This document shows positions 35,554 to 43,793 of a stretch of 64,000 nt of DNA, piece after piece. Position 1 is the stretch's first letter. Every line of letters starts with the position of its first letter. A program made the translations under genes and the position numbers. This DNA is from Promethearchaeota archaeon. Its GTDB lineage: Archaea; Asgardarchaeota; Lokiarchaeia; Helarchaeales; RDOG01. The notes under the pieces were generated by a model. The model worked only from the letters and a program-made list of their open reading frames with translations. It was not told the DNA's origin and ran no database searches. The DNA lies in contig RDOG01000020.1 in NCBI GenBank assembly GCA_011365055.1, positions 13,784-77,783 of the forward strand, in the 5' to 3' direction.

Positions 35554-36132
35554 ATGGATAAAGAGAATTTAAATAAAAAAGAGCAAAGTTATATTGCACC
35601 TTGTGGTATTTATTGTGGAGCATGTGACGCATATTTAGGAAAAAGCAAGGAATTAGCAAAAGAATTACATAGGATATTGGATGGGTTTAATATTTTAGAT
35701 GTAGCTCCAGTTGTTCTGGGAACTGATCAAAATAAAATTAAGTCCTTCATGAAAATTTTAAAAAAATGGAGTAAAGGAATAAATTGTAAAGGTTGTAATG
35801 GTGGTGGAGGGAATCCAATGTGCCCCATAATAAAATGTACTAAACAGAAAAATTTCTTGACTTGTACAGAATGTGAAAATTTTCCTTGTCAACCTAGCGA
35901 GGAGGATGGAAAAATGCCTTTAATGAATAAAGCAGGCATGTTGGAACTCATTTCAAAGCGCTATGGATACTGGAATATTGAAAATTTAAAGCGGATAAAA
36001 GAAATTGGTTACAAGAAATTCATAGAGGAAATGCAAGAAAAGGTCAAGAAAGGTTTTCTAACAAGTGATGTTATAACTAAGGAAATGTTATTTTCGAAAT
36101 TTGTTCAGCAAATTGAAAATTCTGAGAAATAG
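35554..36132 (+). CDS. DUF3795 cysteine-rich protein
   Basis: The 192-residue protein begins with the DUF3795 signature APCGIYCGACDAYLG (about 15-29). It has further cysteines in NCKGCNGGG, MCPIIKC, and CTECENFPC. Eleven cysteines in this order suggest binding of zinc or an iron-sulfur cluster. The family is widespread in anaerobes and its role is unknown. GGAG precedes the ATG by 9 bases. It is a single gene convergent with the leu operon. Confidence 0.85.
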   Translation: MDKENLNKKEQSYIAPCGIYCGACDAYLGKSKELAKELHRILDGFNILDVAPVVLGTDQNKIKSFMKILKKWSKGINCKGCNGGGGNPMCPIIKCTKQKNFLTCTECENFPCQPSEEDGKMPLMNKAGMLELISKRYGYWNIENLKRIKEIGYKKFIEEMQEKVKKGFLTSDVITKEMLFSKFVQQIENSEK

Positions 36133-36240
36133 GATTCATAAAAATTAAAAGGTTAAAGTAAATAAAAAATAGAAGTATTTAAACGTTTGAAACTGGAAAA
36201 TATCCTATATTTTATATAAAATTAAAAAAAAAGTATTGAT

Positions 36241-37380
36241 TCATATTTCTTCATAAATTTCCTTAATCTTTTGTAAGACATCCCTTGTTTTTGCATGTTT
36301 TTGTTCCATTTGAAATTGTTCAGGTACTAAATCTCGTGGAATAACTCTCCAGTTTTCTGAAGGATTTTCCACTAACCTGCAAAATTCTTCTACAGCAAGT
36401 TCTAATTTTACAGCTTCTTTATAGAGTTTTATATGTTCTAACATCATTTTCGCTGATAGAAAACAACCTAAGGGATTAGCAATCGGATTAAAAGGATCTG
36501 CAATGTCAGGTCCTGCACCATGTATTGGTTCGAAATATGGAACCTTGCCTCCAACACAGCCTGAAGGAATCATACCAATCCCACCAACCATTTCAGCCGC
36601 TAAATCGCTTAAAATATCACCATATTCATTCATACAGAGTAGTACATCTTGTTCATGTGGAAATTTTATTATTCTGCGAGCCATATCGTCCACGTGATAA
36701 TCATTTATTAATATTCCATCTTGTTCACGATGAGGAGAGGCAATTTTATAGGCAATATTTTTAAACAATCCATCTGTTCTTGGCAACACGTTGGCTTTAT
36801 GAACGATAGTTAATTTACCAATATGTCCCGCTTTCTTTCGGTTTATTGCTTCTTGTACCGCAAATTCACTTATTCTCGTCGAATTATATTCTGAAACTAT
36901 TTTCAATGAATAATTGCTTTTTTCTTTCCAATCTTGAGGTATATCTTTCAATATTTTAGCATCTATTAATTTTTTAAGACGACCTTCTCCTATTCTTAAT
37001 GCCGCATAAAGTGATTCCATCCCCTCTCTTACAAAAAGAATATCAATGCCTTTAGGATTACTTAAAGGACTAGGTAAACCGTCATAATACTTGCATGGAC
37101 GTAGATGAGCATAATTATCCAACCCAAACCTTAAGTAATGAAGAACTGCTACCGTTTTCTCATGTGTTGCCCCAAATAAAACAGCATCAGAATTAAGTAT
37201 TGTCTCTTTCACCGATTCTGGAAAATAATTTCCTTTTCCATGCTCCTTTTCAGCAGCAATCCCTACTCGAGCGCGCACGATTTCAAGATTAGGTATTGCC
37301 ATGAAGTTAAGTAAATCTACAGTAGCGTTTACTACTTCAACACCAATTCCTTCTCCACCAATACATGTGACAGTTTTCAA
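36241..37380 (-). CDS. Isocitrate/isopropylmalate dehydrogenase family enzyme, divergent copy
   Basis: This is a 379-residue member of the NAD(P)-dependent beta-decarboxylating dehydrogenase family. It shows the N-terminal CIGGEGIGVEVV, the substrate-loop segment LFVREGMESLY (where most members have RExTxGxY), HKANVL, the metal-binding DILSDLAAEMVGG and EPIHGAGPDI. The TTG start follows AGGTAATT. It is last in the leuA operon, 24 bases after a more typical copy. The altered substrate loop suggests another substrate, such as homoisocitrate or a methylmalate, or a paired regulatory subunit. The metal-binding Asp residues are kept, so activity is likely. Confidence 0.8.
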   Translation of the reverse strand: MKTVTCIGGEGIGVEVVNATVDLLNFMAIPNLEIVRARVGIAAEKEHGKGNYFPESVKETILNSDAVLFGATHEKTVAVLHYLRFGLDNYAHLRPCKYYDGLPSPLSNPKGIDILFVREGMESLYAALRIGEGRLKKLIDAKILKDIPQDWKEKSNYSLKIVSEYNSTRISEFAVQEAINRKKAGHIGKLTIVHKANVLPRTDGLFKNIAYKIASPHREQDGILINDYHVDDMARRIIKFPHEQDVLLCMNEYGDILSDLAAEMVGGIGMIPSGCVGGKVPYFEPIHGAGPDIADPFNPIANPLGCFLSAKMMLEHIKLYKEAVKLELAVEEFCRLVENPSENWRVIPRDLVPEQFQMEQKHAKTRDVLQKIKEIYEEI

Positions 37381-37404
37381 ATTAATTACCTAAAAAAAGA
37401 GAAA

Positions 37405-38568
37405 TTATTTGTTTGGATTTTTTATTTTTTCAACGATGGCATCGCCTACTTGGCTTGTGGAAGAATTTCCACCGAGGTCATAAGTTCTTATTTTACTTTC
37501 TTTTAATAAATCTTGAATGGCTTGATTTATGATTTTAGAACCTTCTAACAAGGATGGTTCATTATTATGCGTCATTGATAACCAATCAAGCATCATTGAA
37601 GCAGCTTCAATTGTTGCGATAGGATTAATAACATTTTTTCTTGCATATTTTGGTGCAGATCCATGAATGGGCTCAAACATGCCATGATTGTCTCCGACAT
37701 TTCCGCTTGCAGCCATTCCAAGAGATCCTTGAAGCACTGCAGCGAGGTCGGTAGCAATATCTCCAAACATGTTGGCAACTACACAGACATCAAACCATTC
37801 GGGAGTTCTAATTATCCATTGCGTGAAAGCATCAATAAATGCATAATCTTCTGTTATATTAGGATATTGAGGAGCAATTTCTTGATAAATAGATCTAAAA
37901 AGCTTGCATCCTGCAGTTACATTGCTTTTGTCAACACATGTTACTCTAAGCTTGCCATCTTTTGGAGATCCTTTGTTCCTTCTTTTACAATATTCAAATG
38001 CGAATTTAATGACTCGTTCAGCTCCTTTTCTTGTTATTAAGCGGACATCCGTTGCAAGTTCAACTTGCCCACCACGATTCAGTTGACCATGAGTATCTGC
38101 ATATAAACCTTCTGTATTTTCTCGAATTGTAACGAAATCAACGTTTTTAGGCTTCCAAATATCATTCCGAAATTCACCTGAAATCTTATGAGGAACGTTT
38201 TCATAGAGTTTAGTAGGTCTAATATTAGCGTATAAATCAAGACCAAATCTAAGCCCAAATAAAATTTCCAATCCAACCATTTTTCCGGATGGATAAGAAA
38301 CAGTTTTCCCAGTCTTTGGGTCGGTCCATCCAATTGCACCTAATAAAATCGCATCTGCCTCATTTTTGCATATTTCATAAACTTCAGGTGCCCATTCTTC
38401 CTTTTTACCTGTTTTAAGATAATATTCTCCACCGCATTCATATTTTAGAAATTCAAAATCAATTTTATTTGACAGTTCTTCAACAGCTCTTAATGCTTTT
38501 AATGCTTGATCTATTATTTCTGGACCAATTCCATCTCCAGGAAGAACTGCTATTTTATATTTAGTCAT
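37405..38568 (-). CDS. leuB: 3-isopropylmalate dehydrogenase-like enzyme
   Basis: The 387-residue protein shows the family N-terminus (VLPGDGIGPEI), the substrate loop TIRENTEGLYAD near residue 150, the catalytic Lys in CVDKSNVT, the metal-binding MFGDIATDLAA and the nucleotide loop EPIHGSAPKYA. In leucine synthesis it would oxidise and decarboxylate 3-isopropylmalate. The NTE form of the loop is closer to isocitrate, homoisocitrate or tartrate dehydrogenases than to classical LeuB, so the exact substrate is open. It lies 16 bases downstream of leuA and upstream of a second family member. Confidence 0.82.
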   Translation of the reverse strand: MTKYKIAVLPGDGIGPEIIDQALKALRAVEELSNKIDFEFLKYECGGEYYLKTGKKEEWAPEVYEICKNEADAILLGAIGWTDPKTGKTVSYPSGKMVGLEILFGLRFGLDLYANIRPTKLYENVPHKISGEFRNDIWKPKNVDFVTIRENTEGLYADTHGQLNRGGQVELATDVRLITRKGAERVIKFAFEYCKRRNKGSPKDGKLRVTCVDKSNVTAGCKLFRSIYQEIAPQYPNITEDYAFIDAFTQWIIRTPEWFDVCVVANMFGDIATDLAAVLQGSLGMAASGNVGDNHGMFEPIHGSAPKYARKNVINPIATIEAASMMLDWLSMTHNNEPSLLEGSKIINQAIQDLLKESKIRTYDLGGNSSTSQVGDAIVEKIKNPNK

Positions 38569-38584
38569 TTTTTATCCCAAACTT

Positions 38585-40216
38585 TCATCCTTCTTTTTTA
38601 ATTGCTAAATACCTGTTCATTCCATTAATCATTGCCGAAATACTTGACATTACTATATCAGGATTTACGGCTCTTGAATCTATCGCTTTTCCAAAGCTAT
38701 CCACCAATCTCACTTTTACGCGACCTAAAGCATCAGTTCCACCTGTTATTGCATCTAAATGATATTCTGCAAGACTGATTTTACCAAATCCAAATTGTTC
38801 CCAAACGTTCGCAAGAGCGTTACATGCAGCATCAACAGGCCCAACACCAATAGCAGCAGAAATTTTTTCATCCCATTTTCCATTAATTTTTATTTTTAAT
38901 CTAACTGTTGCTGTTGGCGTAACATTTTTTCCACAAGTTACAGTTAATTCTTCCAATTTTATCGTAGTTTCTGCATTTGATAGTTCACCACAGACATTTG
39001 TAGCAATTTCATAAAGATCCATGTCTGTAATTTGCTTTCCTTTATCACCAACTTCTTTCACTCGATCTCGAATGATTTGGAATTGTTCTTTGCTTATACC
39101 AATAAATCCAAAACTTTCCAATTTAGCACCTAAACTATGCCCACCAACATGTTTTCCGACAGTTATGGACTGTTCAATCACGTCTTCCAATTTATCTGAC
39201 CGTGGAATGCCAATTAGTTCAGGCGTAAACGGTTCATATGTTCTTGGATTCATTATTACAGCATGTGCATGGATTCCAGATTCATGACGGAATGCATTCA
39301 ATCCAACTAAAGGTAAATTAGGAGGAATGGTCATCTTAGACAATTGTTCCATCATTTTTGAAGTATGGTATATTTCATTTAATTTAATATTCGTCTTAAC
39401 CCCGTATAACGCGTATAAAGCAGTAACTACTTCTTCCATTGAAGCATTGCCTGCTCGTTCTCCAATTCCCAATACGGTTGTGTGTGCTTGTGACGCTCCA
39501 GCTTCGATTCCAGCTAATGTATTTGCAGTTGCCAATCCAAAATCATTATGGCAATGTAAAGATACGCGAACATCCTTAGGAAATTGATTTATATTTTGTT
39601 CAATTATATACCTGTACCCTGCTGGTGTTACTGTACCTACGGTATCTGGAATATTTATCCTTGTTGCTCCAGCTTCAATTGCAGTTAAATTAGCTTTTAT
39701 GAGAAAATCTAAATCCGTTCTCGTTGCATCTTCAGCAGAAAACTCAATCTTTTTTCCAAAATGAGTTTTTGCATATTCTATTTCCGTTGTAATGGCATTT
39801 ATCACTTGATCTTGTGTCATTTTTAATTTTTCTTTGAGGTGAAGATCGCTTGTTGCAATAAACACGTGGATAGCGTTCATATCACATTCAATTACTTTAT
39901 CGATATCAACCCTACTAATTCGTGCAAGTCCGATAACTTCCGAATGGTCTAAACCTAGCTTAGAGATTTTCTTACAAGCTTCAAAATCGCCTTTAGATAC
40001 CACAGGCATTCCTGCTTCAATGATATCAACTCCTATTTGATTTAATCTTTCAGCGATTCGTATTTTTTCTTGTATCGTAAAAGAAATCCCCGGTGCTTGT
40101 TCACCATCTCGAAGAGACGTATCAAAGATATATACCTTTTCTGGAAATTTCATACCTTTAGCCGCTTGCTCGATGTGAGGAGATATAAAAACCTTCTTTG
40201 TTTCTTCTTCTGTCAT
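38585..40216 (-). CDS. leuA: 2-isopropylmalate synthase (LeuA) or closely related citramalate synthase
   Basis: The enzyme condenses acetyl-CoA with a 2-oxoacid. In 543 residues the TIM-barrel domain begins with the family signature DTSLRDGEQAPGISF (about 30-44) and contains the metal-binding HCHNDFGLA near residue 215 and HESGIHAHA near 305. The C-terminal 130 residues form the LeuA-type allosteric domain (VGPVDAACNAL and LGRVKVRL), which binds leucine or isoleucine as feedback inhibitor. GAGGTGAA precedes the ATG. It leads an operon with two dehydrogenase genes. No leuC or leuD is in the window. Confidence 0.9.
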   Translation of the reverse strand: MTEEETKKVFISPHIEQAAKGMKFPEKVYIFDTSLRDGEQAPGISFTIQEKIRIAERLNQIGVDIIEAGMPVVSKGDFEACKKISKLGLDHSEVIGLARISRVDIDKVIECDMNAIHVFIATSDLHLKEKLKMTQDQVINAITTEIEYAKTHFGKKIEFSAEDATRTDLDFLIKANLTAIEAGATRINIPDTVGTVTPAGYRYIIEQNINQFPKDVRVSLHCHNDFGLATANTLAGIEAGASQAHTTVLGIGERAGNASMEEVVTALYALYGVKTNIKLNEIYHTSKMMEQLSKMTIPPNLPLVGLNAFRHESGIHAHAVIMNPRTYEPFTPELIGIPRSDKLEDVIEQSITVGKHVGGHSLGAKLESFGFIGISKEQFQIIRDRVKEVGDKGKQITDMDLYEIATNVCGELSNAETTIKLEELTVTCGKNVTPTATVRLKIKINGKWDEKISAAIGVGPVDAACNALANVWEQFGFGKISLAEYHLDAITGGTDALGRVKVRLVDSFGKAIDSRAVNPDIVMSSISAMINGMNRYLAIKKEG

Positions 40217-40266
40217 TTAGATTCACCTCTAATTTGTTTGATATAATAAAAACCGTAATTCTTGGA

Positions 40267-40351
40267 ATCGGAGATACACGTAGGTTTGTTATAAAAAGAG
40301 TTCTTATGAGTAAAGAAGAACACAGTCACCTATCATGTTTTCACATCCGAT
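40267..40351 (-). promoter_or_regulatory. Possible structured leader of the leuA operon
   Basis: ATCGGA (40267-40272) is complementary to TCCGAT (40346-40351). Within that span GTTCTT (40300-40305) is complementary to AAGAAC (40316-40321). The leader RNA could thus fold into nested hairpins ahead of the leuA ribosome site. No known riboswitch class was recognised. Confidence 0.3.
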
Positions 40352-40387
40352 ACAATAAATTACTGAAACTAAGTTAAACGTAAATTC

Positions 40388-40395
40388 TATTTAAA
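40388..40395 (-). promoter_or_regulatory. Putative TATA box of the leuA operon
   Basis: Read on the minus strand this is TTTAAATA within CTTTTAAATAGA. It would start transcription near 40362 and give a leader of about 145 bases. Confidence 0.4.
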
Positions 40396-40831
40396 AGTTT
40401 TTACGTGCAAATTTAATTTCCAATTTTACTCGACTTGATTAAATAATTGGTAATTAAAAAAAATGAAAGGACTTAAAAAATTATCTAATTTTCATAAAAA
40501 TTTTCTAAGATTAAATATACGATTAATTTCAATGAAATTTTGTAATTTTTTAAAGAACTCTCAAGTTTGACAAATCATTTTTCAGAATAAGATTTAAATT
40601 TGTAGCACTTGGTCTGAAAAACGAATTTATTTACTTAATTGTTACAATAATTTCATTAAAATCAAAACTACAAGAACTACTCGAATAAATTATGTTATTA
40701 AAGATAAAAAAGTAAGATCCTCTTTGATTTATTTTATAAATTTTTATTTAAGAAATATTAAAACGAGAATCACAAAAAGAATGTAATTAATTCAAAATAT
40801 TGAGGGATAAAATTAGAATGAAAAAATATTT

Positions 40832-41095
40832 TTACTTGTTCATTGCATCGTATGATTTTTTAAGGGCTGCAATTTTTTCTTTCATTTCATCAACTTGAGC
40901 TTCCAAGTAATATCTACCAAATTCAGTAATGTCTTCTGGAAAGTTTTCCATTTCTTTTAGTTTGTCCGTGTAATAATCTATCCAACCTTTTACTAATTCT
41001 GCGGTTATTTCATTTTCAGGTTTATATGCAAATATTTTTGCATCATTCCAGAGTGCTTGTAATTCCGGATGTTCTTCTAAATTCATCATGTCCAT
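40832..41095 (-). CDS. Small acidic helical protein of unknown function
   Basis: The 87-residue protein is helical and acidic (LEEHPELQALW, KLKEMENFPEDI), with no cysteine or membrane span. A strong GGAGGT lies 7 bases before the ATG, which supports a real, well-translated gene. No family is recognised. It is followed upstream by the CBS-domain gene on the same strand, but 247 bases apart. Confidence 0.6.
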   Translation of the reverse strand: MDMMNLEEHPELQALWNDAKIFAYKPENEITAELVKGWIDYYTDKLKEMENFPEDITEFGRYYLEAQVDEMKEKIAALKKSYDAMNK

Positions 41096-41342
41096 TTATC
41101 ATACCTCCAATTTTTTTTCAGGTTTTTTATTTTTATTAAATTTATTTTCTTTCATTTTTGTTCTATGATATATATTCTCGTGGAAAAATAAAAAAAAATT
41201 GAGAAGAAAAAAGGTAGTCATTTAGACTATTTTTTTTGACTAAAAAGAATTCTATCTAAAAAATTTCAGAATCTAATTAAGTTTTTATAAAATTTGGTTA
41301 AGAATTTTCTAAATTAAAATTAAAAAAAATTTATAGAAAAAT

Positions 41343-41900
41343 TTACTGCCAAACTACAACTAAATCGAAAGTTCCATCTTTTTCGTTAATTACCAAATCA
41401 TATGAACGATCTTTATTAGTCCAATCATCGATCATTAAATCTTTTAACGTACAACATCCTACTAGTTTTCCTTTTTTGGTTACTGCAACAAATTCTGAAT
41501 CAAATTCATCCATTTGCTCGAAAACTTCAGATATACTTTCCCCTTCTTCAACGATTGGTACATTACTCATTATTTCTTCGACTTTTGCTGAAAGCGCTGT
41601 TTCAGAAGCTATACCCTTAACGACATCTAAAGCGCTTACACTTCCTAATGGTTCATTTGCATCATCTACTAAAATAACATTTTCAACTCCTTTTTCTGCC
41701 ATGATTTTTGAAATAGTTACAATATTGTCATCAAGTCTGGCGGTGGCAAATTCATCATATATATCTAAAGCAGATACTGGAAGTATTTTTCCTGCTTTCT
41801 TCGAAGCTTTTGATGGAGTTTGTTTTGCTTTTGGTTCCTTGCTTGCTTTTTTAGTTGTTTTAGATTTAGTTACTTTCTTCGTCTTTTTAACCTTTGGCAT
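41343..41900 (-). CDS. CBS-domain protein with Lys-rich N-terminal tail
   Basis: The first 40 of 185 residues form a Lys/Thr/Ser/Ala tail (KKTKKVTKSKTTKK) like those of some nucleic-acid-binding proteins. Residues 45-160 form a pair of CBS motifs, with ENVILVDDANEPLGSVSALDVV and EFVAVTKKGKLVGCCTLKDL. CBS pairs bind adenosyl ligands such as AMP, ATP or SAM and act as energy sensors. The end (DLVVVWQ) is short and hydrophobic. It diverges from ilvD. The tail suggests DNA or RNA contact, but this is inferred. Confidence 0.8.
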   Translation of the reverse strand: MPKVKKTKKVTKSKTTKKASKEPKAKQTPSKASKKAGKILPVSALDIYDEFATARLDDNIVTISKIMAEKGVENVILVDDANEPLGSVSALDVVKGIASETALSAKVEEIMSNVPIVEEGESISEVFEQMDEFDSEFVAVTKKGKLVGCCTLKDLMIDDWTNKDRSYDLVINEKDGTFDLVVVWQ

Positions 41901-42008
41901 ATTTAATCGCCTTAAAATTAGTAATTATTATATTTTTTATAAGTGTTGTATAAGTTATAAAAAGCTACTTATTATATGATAATTTAGAAATATTGGGGTT
42001 TGATAGGT

Positions 42009-43685
42009 TTGAGCACGAATTTGAAGGATTTGAAAAAAAGGAGCAAAAATGTTTTCGAAATTATAAGACAAACACCATTTTATTTTTTTCCAATAGGAAT
42101 AATGAATGCTTTAGGTTTTTCTGAAAGAGAAATTAATAATAAACCGTTAATTGGAATTGTAAATACTTATAATGAAATTAATCCAGGGCATGCACATTTA
42201 CTTAGGTTAGGAGATGCTGTTAAACAGGGAATAATAGAAGCAGGAGGCATTCCACTTCAATTTTTTACTATCGCGCCCTGTGATGGTTTTGCTAATGGGC
42301 ATGAAGGTATGCGACATATCCTCCCACAGAGAGATATCATTGCAGACTCAATAGAAGCCATGATAGAAGCACATCAATTAGATGGTATGGTCACGTTATC
42401 TAGCTGCGATAAAATCAATCCAGGAATATTAATGGCAGCTGCAAGACTGGATATTCCAACAATTTGTGTTCCAGGAGGTCCTAACATGTTTGAAATAGAA
42501 TTAGGACCTTCAACAGAATACAAAGGAGTAGAAAATAGATTTTATGATGATATTAGTTATAAAATGAAATGCGTACAATGCTCTACTTTGGGAGCTTGTT
42601 CATTAATGGGAACAGCAAATACAACACAATGTATTATGGAAGGTTTTGGGATGACTCTACCAAATGCAGCAACTATTCCAGCTGTTCATTCAATGAAATA
42701 CCATATTGCAAAAGAGTCGGGGAAAAAAATTATTGAACTATTAAAAGAAGACATCACACCTTCTAAGATAATGACTAAAGAATCTTTAGAAAATGTTGTA
42801 ATGTTAGATGTTGCCATTGGTGGATCTACTAATTCAACTTTGCATATTCCAGCTATCGCTTCTGAAATGGGAATTGATTTAGATTTAGAAATATTTAATG
42901 AGTATAGTAAAAAAATTCCAACGATTGTTAATGTCTCCCCATCTGGGGCATATTCAATTGTTGATTTATATAGAGCAGGTGGAATTCCAGCAGTCATGAC
43001 TCGCTTAAGAGAGTTTCTTCATTTAGATTGTATGACTGTATCGGGAAAGACGATTAAAAGGCTTATAAAAAAGGTAACTGTTACTGATGAGAACATTATT
43101 AGAACACTAAACAATCCAATTTATCCAGAGGGCGGAACCGTAATTCTAAAAGGAAATTTAGCTCCAGAATGTTCTGTAGTAAAGCAGTCGGCTGTAAGTG
43201 ATCAGAAAATGCTTAAATTTGAAGGTCCAGCTAGGGTATTTGAATCTGAACGTGATTGTATTAATGCTTTAGTTGCAAAAAAAGTTGAAAATGGTTGCGT
43301 GGTCGTTGTTAGATATGAAGGCCCAAAAGGTGCACCAGGAATGCCAGAATTATTAGCAGCGACAGCAACGCTACAAGTATTACACGATTTGAATGATATT
43401 GCATTAATCACGGATGGTAGATTTTCAGGTGCTACGCAAGGACCATGTATTGGACATGTTTGTCCAGAAGCATATGTTGGAGGCCCAATCGCCATAGTTA
43501 AGGATGATGACCTAATTAAAATTGATATCCCAAATAGAAATCTTAATATTGATTTATCTAAAGAAGAAATTCAAAATCGATTGAAAAATTGGAAACGCGT
43601 TGAACGAGAAGTTAAAAGTAAAACTTTATTAAAATATAGAGCTTTAGTAACTTCTGCTGCAAAAGGCGCAATATTACAATATTAA
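42009..43685 (+). CDS. ilvD: Dihydroxy-acid dehydratase
   Basis: IlvD dehydrates 2,3-dihydroxy-isovalerate and 2,3-dihydroxy-3-methylvalerate in valine, leucine and isoleucine synthesis. The start is uncertain between TTG codons at 42000 and 42009; I use 42009, giving 558 residues. Family motifs are GHAHL, CDGFANGHEGM, the cluster Cys region SSCDKINPGILM, CSTLGACSLMGTANT and the C-terminal DGRFSGATQGPCIGH. The iron-sulfur cysteines are all present, and the length is typical. It is a single gene divergent from the CBS gene and probably acts with the TPP enzyme and leu genes nearby. Confidence 0.95.
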   Translation: MSTNLKDLKKRSKNVFEIIRQTPFYFFPIGIMNALGFSEREINNKPLIGIVNTYNEINPGHAHLLRLGDAVKQGIIEAGGIPLQFFTIAPCDGFANGHEGMRHILPQRDIIADSIEAMIEAHQLDGMVTLSSCDKINPGILMAAARLDIPTICVPGGPNMFEIELGPSTEYKGVENRFYDDISYKMKCVQCSTLGACSLMGTANTTQCIMEGFGMTLPNAATIPAVHSMKYHIAKESGKKIIELLKEDITPSKIMTKESLENVVMLDVAIGGSTNSTLHIPAIASEMGIDLDLEIFNEYSKKIPTIVNVSPSGAYSIVDLYRAGGIPAVMTRLREFLHLDCMTVSGKTIKRLIKKVTVTDENIIRTLNNPIYPEGGTVILKGNLAPECSVVKQSAVSDQKMLKFEGPARVFESERDCINALVAKKVENGCVVVVRYEGPKGAPGMPELLAATATLQVLHDLNDIALITDGRFSGATQGPCIGHVCPEAYVGGPIAIVKDDDLIKIDIPNRNLNIDLSKEEIQNRLKNWKRVEREVKSKTLLKYRALVTSAAKGAILQY

Positions 43686-43793
43686 TTTTCCTTTTATTAA
43701 ACCATTTTTTTGACTACTTGAGATCACAAGCATAATTTTCAATAATTTTCAATTAATTGTCTTATGATAGAAAACACGAAATGATGATTAAAA

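Larger units (their letters stand above)
40217..40831. other. 615-base intergenic region upstream of leuA
   Basis: The part next to leuA carries its leader and promoter. The remainder, 40400-40831, is very AT-rich with no recognised gene or RNA. It includes several weak TATA-like stretches. Confidence 0.4.

Noticed and set aside
41476..41979. Plus-strand frame opposite the CBS-domain gene
   Set aside because: It is antisense to a clear CBS protein. Its Ser/Phe-rich product mirrors the Lys-rich tail and CBS codons.
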